Source: Ktedonobacteria bacterium brp13
GTDB lineage: Bacteria; Chloroflexota; Ktedonobacteria; Ktedonobacterales; Ktedonobacteraceae
Assembly (NCBI GenBank): GCA_015099395.1
Contig: AP024096.1
Coordinates: 7,171,485-7,235,484 of the forward strand
Reading direction: 5' to 3'
DNA: 64,000 nt
A program made the translations under genes and the position numbers. Positions 25,626 to 33,695 of the stretch are shown piece after piece. The notes under the pieces are model-generated. The model did not search any database, was not told where the DNA came from, and saw nothing but the letters and a program-made list of their open reading frames with translations. Position 1 is the first letter of the stretch. Each line of letters starts with the position of its first letter.

Positions 25626-26703
25626 ACGTTGTATCCTTCTGAACTGCTCTTCCTGGTGCCGGTGGAAGTAGCTGACGCCCGGTGATCTGTTCATAGACGG
25701 CGAGGATCTGCTGTGCGATCACTGTGTTATCCAGGTACTGGATATCCTGGCGGCCTGTGGTACGCTCGGTATGTGCCAGCGCGACCTCGATACCCTGGGC
25801 CATCTCTGCAACACTGTTTGGTGTACAGACAGTGCAGCCCTCTGTGCGTCCGATGACAGCGGCTACATCACCGACATTCGTCGCAACAACCGGGACATTA
25901 CAGGCCATCGCCTCTTTCACAACGTTGGGCGAGCCTTCCGCATGTGAAGAGAGGAGCAGGGCATTGCTGGCATTCATATATTGCACAACCGTATCGTGCG
26001 GTAGACCGTTGGCAACGACCAGTTCGATATCTTTGCCACTGGCCCGTACCTGTTCAACTGCTGCCTGCGCCAGCGCAAAGTTTTTGACAGGGATGTCGGG
26101 ATTATTAGCGAAGAGGACATAATAGCGATCCTGTTGCCAACCTAATGTCGCACGCATTGTAGCGCGCGGAACTGGTTGGAACTGAGTGAAGTCGATGCCA
26201 GTTGGAATAATATGGACTTTGTGCTGCGGCCCTCCTGTGCGCTCTTTCATCTGTGCCGATTGTACAAAGACAGCCGCACAGAGATAGCAGAGCTTACGGC
26301 TGAGCGCGACTACGAAATTGCCTTTCGCACTATGATTGCCATCGCTGGTCACCGTCCCCAGGATATCGTCACCCCAGTAGGAGGCAACGACAGTTGTAGT
26401 CCATTGGAGACGGCTTACCAGACACCAGAGGCCATAGTTACCCTGGATGACATCGTACTTATTGCTTAAAGACGCAAAGAAGACCTCTATGGCAGCTGAG
26501 AGATAGCGCAAGGGAGAAGGGCCAGGTCGCGGTTGCAGAACATCGACTGTAAGTCCTGCCTCACGCAACGCGTTCACCTGACTCTTGCAGAAAGTTGCCC
26601 AGTGTGGGCGCTGCGGTGTTGGATAGGCCCCCGTAACCATCAGCACTCGAAATGGCTTGTGAGCGGCTTCACGCTTCTTTGTCGCAGGCGTCAAGAGTTG
26701 CAT
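25612..26703 (-). CDS. Glycosyltransferase, GT4 family
   Basis: Glycosyltransferase of 363 residues with the two-domain GT-B layout. It has VLMVTGAYPTPQRPHWATF at the start, VHIIPTGIDFTQFQP in the hinge region, and the EX7E-type motif SSHAEGSPNVVKEAMACNVP near the C-terminus. AAGAAGG precedes the ATG. It overlaps the next gene of the operon, indicating coupled expression. The acceptor and donor sugars cannot be told from the sequence. Confidence 0.92.
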   Translation of the reverse strand: MQLLTPATKKREAAHKPFRVLMVTGAYPTPQRPHWATFCKSQVNALREAGLTVDVLQPRPGPSPLRYLSAAIEVFFASLSNKYDVIQGNYGLWCLVSRLQWTTTVVASYWGDDILGTVTSDGNHSAKGNFVVALSRKLCYLCAAVFVQSAQMKERTGGPQHKVHIIPTGIDFTQFQPVPRATMRATLGWQQDRYYVLFANNPDIPVKNFALAQAAVEQVRASGKDIELVVANGLPHDTVVQYMNASNALLLSSHAEGSPNVVKEAMACNVPVVATNVGDVAAVIGRTEGCTVCTPNSVAEMAQGIEVALAHTERTTGRQDIQYLDNTVIAQQILAVYEQITGRQLLPPAPGRAVQKDTTYANK

Positions 26704-26755
26704 GCCTTCTTCTTATCCTTTCTGTTTATGGATCTCTATGGATAGTGTTCTCGTA

Positions 26756-28696
26756 TTAGTGTGACGCGACGGTAAGTTGCTCTGCATGGATCATCTCTTC
26801 CACTGACAACTGTGGCATCTCCAGCTCTGGTGTATCGATAAAGACGCGGAACCAGAGTTCCAGGCTGGCCAGTGTAAAGATCTGAGCCTGGTAGTTTGTC
26901 TTGCCGCTCAGATGGTCCTGCACGATGCGCTCTACATACTCTGCATTGAAGTAACCACGGCTACGGATGCGCTCTGAGAGTAACAGATTGGTAATGACTT
27001 CACGTTGATCGCTGCGGAACCAGGCCCCGGTCGGCACATTAAAGCCCATCTTCTTACGCGTCAGGATCGGCTCTGGCAAGAAGTCAGCAAAGGCCTGCTT
27101 CAACAGATATTTAGGCTTGAGAGATTTAATCTTGTCGCTAGAAGGGATGCTGGCCGCGTACGTGATCAGGCGGTCGTCGAGCATCGGTATTCGTGATTCT
27201 AGCGATGCAGCCATCGTCATCTTGTCGCCCTTCATCAGAAGGTTATCGGGCAACCAGATCTTGGTATCGAGGTAGAGCATCGACGAGAGGTCATCGCGCT
27301 GTGGATTATTCGTAATCCAGCGTTTGAACTCACGACTGGCGTCGAGATCGACGTTGGCTTGCAGGTCAGCTGATAAGAGCTGCTCTTTAAGCGGACTGTT
27401 GAAGATACCGAACCAGCTCATCCAACGCTGGGGCGTTGGTTGAGACAGATTACGAGCGGCGGTCTTCAGCTTGCGCATGCTGTATGGAAGCTGGTCAAGC
27501 AGCCGCTGGAGTACTTTATCGCGTATCATCGGCGGTAGAATATGATAGTAACGTGCGATCCAGTCGACAACGTATTTTGGATAGCCAGCAAAGAGTTCAT
27601 CGGCACCCTCACCAGAGAGTACGACCTTCACATGTTGGCGTGCCAGCTTTGAGATAAGATAGACACCGAGGTCTGATGGTTCACTGACAGGTTCGTCGCG
27701 ATGCCACGTCAGTAACGGCCAGTATTTTGTCATATCAGCCGAGTTAACAACCAGCTCGTGGTGATCAGTCCCAAAGTGATCGGCGACCATGCGTGCATAC
27801 GGGAGCTCGCTGAAGTCGGGCTGATCAAAGCCGACCGAGAAGGTTTTTACCTTATGATTGGTAAGCTGGCTCATAATCCCAGAGATGATACTGGAGTCGA
27901 CACCCCCACTCAGCATTGCTCCTACCGGAACATCAGCCATCATCCGCTCTTCGACAGCCTGACGTACGTGGTGGCGGATCCCCTCCAGGTAATCAGGGAT
28001 CGGACGATGCTCAGGCTTGCCAAAGGTGAAATCCCAGTAGCATTCATCGCGTACAGTATCGCCTTCAAAGAGGATCCAGTGGCCCGGCAGGACCTTATAG
28101 ATATCCTTAAAGAGCGTTGCCGGAGCGGGCACATAACGTATACTCAAGAAGTCTACCATCGCCTGCTCGTCGGCTTCGCGCTTAACTTCCGGGTGTCCAA
28201 GCAGTGCTTTAATCTCCGAGCCAAAGACAATCGAATGATTGGTGCGTGTGTAATATAATGGCTTCTTACCAGCACGATCGCGTGCAATGAGGAGTCGCTT
28301 GCGTGGTGCATCCCAGATAGCAAGGCCAAACATCCCATGCAGTTTTGCGACGCAATCCACGCCATACTCTTCATAAGCATGGACGATCGTCTCGGTATCA
28401 CTATGCGTAGTGAACTGGTGGCCCTTTTCAACCAGATCTTTCCGCAGTACTTGATAATTCCAGATCTCGCCGTTGAAGACGACCCAGATCTCGCCAGTCT
28501 CGTTGGTCATTGGTTGATGACCACCGCTCAGGTCGATAATACTGAGGCGTACAAAGCCCAGGCCTAGCGGACCATCGATATACTTACCAGTGTCATCTGG
28601 TCCGCGATGTGCAATGAGCCTGCTCATCGCATCGATCAGGTGTGGGGAGACTGGTTCACCGTTCCCAATGTTGTAGATTCCACAGATACCACACAT
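26756..28696 (-). CDS. AsnB-type glutamine amidotransferase (asparagine synthase family), copy 1
   Basis: Class II glutamine amidotransferase of 646 residues. The ATG at 28696 puts the catalytic Cys at position 2 (MCGICGIYN), as the family requires; the ATG at 28714 would not. The N-terminal glutaminase domain has AHRGPDDTG and NGEIWN, and the synthetase domain has the ATP pyrophosphatase loop LSGGVDSS and LSGEGADELFAGYPK. In EPS and O-antigen loci such proteins (WbpS type) amidate uronic acids rather than make asparagine; with a uronate dehydrogenase nearby that is the favoured role here (inference). Confidence 0.92.
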   Translation of the reverse strand: MCGICGIYNIGNGEPVSPHLIDAMSRLIAHRGPDDTGKYIDGPLGLGFVRLSIIDLSGGHQPMTNETGEIWVVFNGEIWNYQVLRKDLVEKGHQFTTHSDTETIVHAYEEYGVDCVAKLHGMFGLAIWDAPRKRLLIARDRAGKKPLYYTRTNHSIVFGSEIKALLGHPEVKREADEQAMVDFLSIRYVPAPATLFKDIYKVLPGHWILFEGDTVRDECYWDFTFGKPEHRPIPDYLEGIRHHVRQAVEERMMADVPVGAMLSGGVDSSIISGIMSQLTNHKVKTFSVGFDQPDFSELPYARMVADHFGTDHHELVVNSADMTKYWPLLTWHRDEPVSEPSDLGVYLISKLARQHVKVVLSGEGADELFAGYPKYVVDWIARYYHILPPMIRDKVLQRLLDQLPYSMRKLKTAARNLSQPTPQRWMSWFGIFNSPLKEQLLSADLQANVDLDASREFKRWITNNPQRDDLSSMLYLDTKIWLPDNLLMKGDKMTMAASLESRIPMLDDRLITYAASIPSSDKIKSLKPKYLLKQAFADFLPEPILTRKKMGFNVPTGAWFRSDQREVITNLLLSERIRSRGYFNAEYVERIVQDHLSGKTNYQAQIFTLASLELWFRVFIDTPELEMPQLSVEEMIHAEQLTVASH

Positions 28697-28772
28697 AAAA
28701 CATCTGCCTTTCAAAACGGAAGGACGTAAGGTCCTTTGCTACGAGGGTACAGCCCTCCTGAACGACCTTTTT

Positions 28773-30716
28773 TTATGGAAGAATACTTTTGACTGTCGGG
28801 CGTAAGGAGGACCCATCTGACGTGAGCGAGCGTCCTGGCGTATCTATATAGATCTGAAACCAGAGTTCCAGGCAGAGGAGCGACCAGAGTACATTGCTAT
28901 GATTGCGGAGTGTGCTGCTACCATCGGTAGCTAGCAGACGATCTAGAAAGGCAGGCGCAAAGATACCCCGCTCGCGTGCAGTCGATGATGACAGGATATC
29001 GTGTGCATAACTGGACATATCATTACGGAACCAGTGACTAAGGGGGACTGCAAAACCGCGTTTAGGGCGTTCAAGAATCGCTGGTGGGAGCAGTCCTGTG
29101 GCGACCTTTGTAAGTAAGTACTTGCCATGCCCTTCGTTAAAGTGTCCATTGTTGACGCGCAGGGATGGACGCAACGAAGCTACATATTCTGCCAGTTTAT
29201 GATCGAGTAGTGGGGCCCGCGTCTCTAGTGAATTGAACATACTGGCTTTATCGACCTTCACCAGGATATCGTCAGGCAGATAGGTCATAGCATCGACATA
29301 TTGCATCCTGGCCGTAGGATCCCAGTTTTTGACCGAGTTATAAATCTTCATATGGCGATCACGCGGATGATGCTGCCCCACCTGTCGCATGAAATCGCTG
29401 GTATACATGTCCTGGCGTGGCACATCCGGGAGGAGCATCAGAGCCTCCAGGCTGCGCGTGCCATAATCGCTCCGCCATGTTTGCAGGCGCTGCTTACCGC
29501 GTACATTGTTGGGAAGCAAACGGCCAGCCTGGGCTAACGCTATACGCACTGGCGCTGGCATATGATAGATCTGGTATTCGCGGCGGTACTGTTCATAGCC
29601 GCCAAAGACCTCATCACCACCATCGCCTGTGAGCGCTACTGTGACATGCTCACTGGCGAGCTTCGATACATAGTAGGTTGGCAGGAGTGAAGAGTCAGCA
29701 AATGGCTCATCGTAGTCCCAGACCAGTTGCGGCAGGATAGAGACGAGATCGTACTTGACGAAAAACTCATGATGATCGGTTCCAAAGTGTTGCGCAATCT
29801 TCCGAGCATGTGGTAACTCATTAAAGCTATCCTCCTCGAAACCAATTGAGAAGGTCTTTACTGGCTGCGACATCATCCGGCTCATCATTCCGACAATGAC
29901 ACTGGAGTCGAGCCCTCCACTGAGGAAGGCACCCAGCGGAACCTCACTCATCAGACGGATACGTACGGCCTCTTCAAGGAGCGCGGTGGCGCGCTCGATT
30001 GCCGTCGCCTCATCATCGTTGCAGCTCTCGACGAAGGGAAGATCCCAGTAGCGCTGCGTCCTGACCTGTCCTTGTTCGTAGACCAGACTATGAGCCGCTG
30101 GCAACTTCATAACATTCTTGAAGAGAGTGAGCGGCGTCGGGACATAACGGTAGACCAGGAACTCGTCTAGCGCGGTTGGCTCGATCTCGCGTGGGATCTC
30201 AGCCTCCAGGATTGACTTTATCTCAGAGCCAAAGATAAATTGCTTGCCGTCCCAATAATAGTTGAATGGCTTCTTGCCAAAGCGGTCGCGTGCTGCAAAG
30301 AGCCGCTGACGTTTGCGGTCCCAGATTGCAAACGTGAACATACCGCGCAGATGGTTTACACAATCGTCACCAAACTCCTCGTAGGCATGGAGAATAGTTT
30401 CCGTATCACCATCCGTACGGAACTGATGTCCGCGTGTCTTCAAGGTCAGCTGAAGCTCTTGATAGTTATAGATCTCGCCGTTAAAGACAATTAACATACT
30501 CTGATCTTCATTAAAGATCGGTTGGTGACTACCAGCGAGATCGATAATAGCGAGGCGGCGCATACCGAGAGCCGCATTACCATCTTCGCTGGACCCGAGC
30601 CAGGTTCCCTGGTCATCTGGTCCTCGGTGGCGAATGATCTGGCACATTGCATCGATACGTTGTTCAGCTTGCTCCTCGCTGCAGCGCATATTCACAAATC
30701 CTGCTATTCCACACAT
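28773..30716 (-). CDS. AsnB-type glutamine amidotransferase (asparagine synthase family), copy 2
   Basis: Paralogue of the next gene downstream, 647 residues. It begins MCGIAGFVNM with nucleophile Cys2, followed by RHRGPDDQG, NGEIYNYQEL, LSGGLDSSVIVG and LTGDGGDEVFGGYEQYRR. The two copies are clearly related but diverged along their length, so they may amidate different sugars or one may make asparagine. The 76 bp between them hold small hairpins (AAGGAC/GTCCTT and GAGGG/CCCTC) near 28721-28756. Confidence 0.92.
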   Translation of the reverse strand: MCGIAGFVNMRCSEEQAEQRIDAMCQIIRHRGPDDQGTWLGSSEDGNAALGMRRLAIIDLAGSHQPIFNEDQSMLIVFNGEIYNYQELQLTLKTRGHQFRTDGDTETILHAYEEFGDDCVNHLRGMFTFAIWDRKRQRLFAARDRFGKKPFNYYWDGKQFIFGSEIKSILEAEIPREIEPTALDEFLVYRYVPTPLTLFKNVMKLPAAHSLVYEQGQVRTQRYWDLPFVESCNDDEATAIERATALLEEAVRIRLMSEVPLGAFLSGGLDSSVIVGMMSRMMSQPVKTFSIGFEEDSFNELPHARKIAQHFGTDHHEFFVKYDLVSILPQLVWDYDEPFADSSLLPTYYVSKLASEHVTVALTGDGGDEVFGGYEQYRREYQIYHMPAPVRIALAQAGRLLPNNVRGKQRLQTWRSDYGTRSLEALMLLPDVPRQDMYTSDFMRQVGQHHPRDRHMKIYNSVKNWDPTARMQYVDAMTYLPDDILVKVDKASMFNSLETRAPLLDHKLAEYVASLRPSLRVNNGHFNEGHGKYLLTKVATGLLPPAILERPKRGFAVPLSHWFRNDMSSYAHDILSSSTARERGIFAPAFLDRLLATDGSSTLRNHSNVLWSLLCLELWFQIYIDTPGRSLTSDGSSLRPTVKSILP

Positions 30717-30797
30717 AAAATCATCCTCTTATACGTCTGGCTGTAGTGAAGCATTACATTTTTTTGAGTATTCTTATTGAGTTGTGATAGTTCTCTT

Positions 30798-32129
30798 CTA
30801 TATATGCGATCCAGGGGAGGTTGCCAGTGCAGTCGCTCCTGGATCGCGATCTGTTGGCCAGGAGAGCAGATCCTGATAGACATCTGTATACATATGTAAG
30901 ACATGATCGAGTGTATAGTGCTCCTCGATAGTAGCGCGTGCCGCCGCACCATAGCGCTCTACCAACGCCGGATCATTTAAAAGGGTCAGCAGGGCCTGAG
31001 CCATCGCCTCATAGTCATTGGTTGGAACAAGGAGACCATTCTCACCTGATTGGATCAGATCTTCACTGCCGCTGACACATGTCGCCACGCAGGCCAGCCC
31101 ACATGCCATCGCCTCGAGTAGCGCATTGGGCATCCCTTCCCAGCGTGAAGGCAGTACATCGATGACACCACGGTGAAGTTGAGCAGGAACGTCACTTTGC
31201 AGGCCAGCGAACTCGATACTCTCATAGATACCGAGCAATTGTGCCATCTTCTGTAGCTGTTCAAAGACCGGACCATTACCGACAATAATCAAGCGTGCAT
31301 CAGGGACCGATTGTTGAACGATATGCCACGCATGGATCAGCACATCCAGACCTTTCTCGTAGCGTGCCTTAGAGACACAGACGACAGTCTTTGCCTTCCT
31401 TGTATAGACATCTTCGGGTGTCAATGGCACCGGGTAGAAGCGCTCGACATCGACACCATTGGGGATAAGTCGGGTGCCTGGAATCTCGAAGTCATTGATC
31501 TTCATATAGCGATACATACGTGTGCTCAAAACGATCATCACAGCCCCAATCTTTTTGAGCAGAGTACGAGTAATGTTTACAACCAGGGGACCGGCGGCCT
31601 GCAGGCCGTAAAGATCGCCATCAATCCAGAAAGTATTATTAACTTCTAGCCAGGGCATAGTAGGATCGAGTGTCCCGGAGAGCAGGCGAATAGCCTCACC
31701 GGTCTTCGTCGCTTTGTCGGCACCCGCGCTAATGAGCACAATCGTCATTGGCTTATGGGCGAGCCAGCAGACAAAGGCGAGCGGCAATGCCAGAGAGCTA
31801 CACTGGATAACCTGAAGCACATCGAAGTTGTTGCGTTCGCGCCAGATCGTCCATGTTAATTGTATGATTGCCAGGAGATAGAGAAACTGCTGTACACGGC
31901 GTGGTAAGTTCTGTCTTCGGCTTAGTAATCTGCCAGCGATACGCTTTGTCGGAACACCCTGAATAATCTCGTAAGGAAGCCAATGATGTTTATGATGAAA
32001 GGTAAAAACACGGACCCGATGACCAGCTTCAATGAGACGCTGGCATTGGGCGAGTGTCTGGGTCTCGGCTCCTCCCACGTTTGGGATAAATGTCGAAATA
32101 ACGACTGCGATGCGTGGTTTGCGTTCCAT
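30798..32129 (-). CDS. Glycosyltransferase, GT4 family
   Basis: Glycosyltransferase of 443 residues. The N-terminal domain starts VVISTFIPNVGGAETQTL; the hinge has RLIPNGVDVERFYP; the donor domain has VVCVSKARYEKGLDVLIHAW, LIIVGNGPVFEQL and the EX7E-type motif SRWEGMPNALLEAMACGLA. It is a paralogue of the neighbouring gene at 32192, sharing VGGAET and SRWEGMPNALLEAM. It belongs to the minus-strand EPS operon. Confidence 0.94.
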   Translation of the reverse strand: MERKPRIAVVISTFIPNVGGAETQTLAQCQRLIEAGHRVRVFTFHHKHHWLPYEIIQGVPTKRIAGRLLSRRQNLPRRVQQFLYLLAIIQLTWTIWRERNNFDVLQVIQCSSLALPLAFVCWLAHKPMTIVLISAGADKATKTGEAIRLLSGTLDPTMPWLEVNNTFWIDGDLYGLQAAGPLVVNITRTLLKKIGAVMIVLSTRMYRYMKINDFEIPGTRLIPNGVDVERFYPVPLTPEDVYTRKAKTVVCVSKARYEKGLDVLIHAWHIVQQSVPDARLIIVGNGPVFEQLQKMAQLLGIYESIEFAGLQSDVPAQLHRGVIDVLPSRWEGMPNALLEAMACGLACVATCVSGSEDLIQSGENGLLVPTNDYEAMAQALLTLLNDPALVERYGAAARATIEEHYTLDHVLHMYTDVYQDLLSWPTDRDPGATALATSPGSHI

Positions 32130-32191
32130 CTGTTTATCGTTCTACCTTTTGCTAGTTAGTGACTGTATACGTCTCTTTATAATGAAATGTG

Positions 32192-33538
32192 TCAATATTC
32201 ACGTCCTCCTACGTTACCCAACAACGCAGGCTCTATTATTGATGGCGATGTCTGATCTTCCTGTTGTAAAACTTTGCGATAGAGGTCCTCAAATTGGTGT
32301 GCGATATGTGCGAGCTGGTAGTCGCGGACAACGGTTGCGCGTCCCTCCTTAGCCAGTCTGAGAGCCAGGGGCGTATCAGCCAGCAATCGATGGAGCGCTA
32401 CTGCCAGTTGTGCCGGTTGTTCTGGATCGACGAGCAGGCCATTGACGCCATCCTGCAGGATATCCTCGCTGCCACTGACGCGTGTCGCGATACAAGGGAT
32501 ACCGCAGCCCATCGCCTCTAAGAGCGCATTGGGCATCCCCTCCCAGCGCGAAGGGAGCACAAAGCCCCACGACTGTTGGAGTAAAGGGATTACATCGGTG
32601 CGCGATCCCAGGAACTCTACGCTCTCCTCAATACCGAGTTCGGATGCGATCCATTTCAACTGACCTTCCAGATCACCCGTCCCCGCTATCAGGAGACGTG
32701 GCTTGATCTTTGCTCGCCATTTATCCGGCTCACTCAACATGCGTTTCCAGGCATGGAGCAAAATATCGATGCCCTTAGGATATTGCAGACGTGCCACGCA
32801 CAGGATCGTGCGCTCAGGCTGTGCGGGATCTGGCCGCCGTTGAGAATCAGGAGTGTATTTGTCGATATCGATACCGTTTGGAATATGCACAACATTATCA
32901 GCGCGAAAGCCATGGGCTATCATATAGCCTCGAGTACGCTGACTGAGAATATGATAGATAGCCGGAGATTTTTGCAAGAATGAGAGAATCAGACTGCCGC
33001 CCAGAGCTGTCTTGCTCATATTCATCGTATCGCCAGCGTTGGTGTCATCGTAGTCGACTTTGAGGATAGTGTTATCCTGGATCTCTAATGTATCCGCCAT
33101 TAAGCGTGCCTCGTTACGGCCTAAAATTTTGGCGGGACCTGTGCTAGGGATACTAACAATATAGGGCTTTTTTGTGAGTTTCCCAATGAGCATAACTGCT
33201 GCTGAGAGTGGCGATGTTTGCATATTGTGTAAAATATCGTAATGCTGACGCATACGCCACAACTGCAGGAACATCAAGATATCGTTAGGAATGTGTGCCA
33301 GACGACCAACACGTAGCCGACCATCGCGAGTGAACGATCCTCCGACTCGAAAGATAGGAATGCCATCGATGATCTCTGTTTGTGGTAGCTCTTTAAAATG
33401 CCGGGCCGTCATAATGATAACCTCGTGTCCTAATGCTTGCAATTGCTGTGCTTGCTTCGCTGTACGCGTCTCAGCACCTCCGACAAAAGGATGGTAATGA
33501 AGACTGACCATACAGATACGTAACTGATTACTTTTCAT
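32192..33538 (-). CDS. Glycosyltransferase, GT4 family
   Basis: Glycosyltransferase of 448 residues. It has MVSLHYHPFVGGAETRT, VVHIPNGIDIDKYTP, ILCVARLQYPKGIDILLHAW, LLIAGTGDLEGQLK and SRWEGMPNALLEAMGCGIP. Its close likeness to the gene at 30798 suggests tandem duplication, and the two could add successive sugars. AAGGAG lies upstream of its ATG. Confidence 0.94.
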   Translation of the reverse strand: MKSNQLRICMVSLHYHPFVGGAETRTAKQAQQLQALGHEVIIMTARHFKELPQTEIIDGIPIFRVGGSFTRDGRLRVGRLAHIPNDILMFLQLWRMRQHYDILHNMQTSPLSAAVMLIGKLTKKPYIVSIPSTGPAKILGRNEARLMADTLEIQDNTILKVDYDDTNAGDTMNMSKTALGGSLILSFLQKSPAIYHILSQRTRGYMIAHGFRADNVVHIPNGIDIDKYTPDSQRRPDPAQPERTILCVARLQYPKGIDILLHAWKRMLSEPDKWRAKIKPRLLIAGTGDLEGQLKWIASELGIEESVEFLGSRTDVIPLLQQSWGFVLPSRWEGMPNALLEAMGCGIPCIATRVSGSEDILQDGVNGLLVDPEQPAQLAVALHRLLADTPLALRLAKEGRATVVRDYQLAHIAHQFEDLYRKVLQQEDQTSPSIIEPALLGNVGGREY

Positions 33539-33624
33539 AAATAAAACTCCTTGTTGTGCTATTGCAGGCCGTTTTCGCTATATTTCACTCATAAGATCAT
33601 ATATTATTGAGGAAGAGCGCTATT

Positions 33625-33669
33625 GCAGCTGAGAAGGAGCCATACTGTGCTCGTCTCCCTCTCAGTTGC
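33625..33669. terminator. Hairpin after the flippase-polymerase gene
   Basis: GCAGCTGAGA-GGAG (33625-33639) pairs with CTCC-TCTCAGTTGC (33655-33669) with one mismatch. No T-run follows; it may be an attenuator or an mRNA-stabilising hairpin within the operon. Confidence 0.45.
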
Positions 33670-33695
33670 TGATTGAGACACCGTCAATAGTGGAC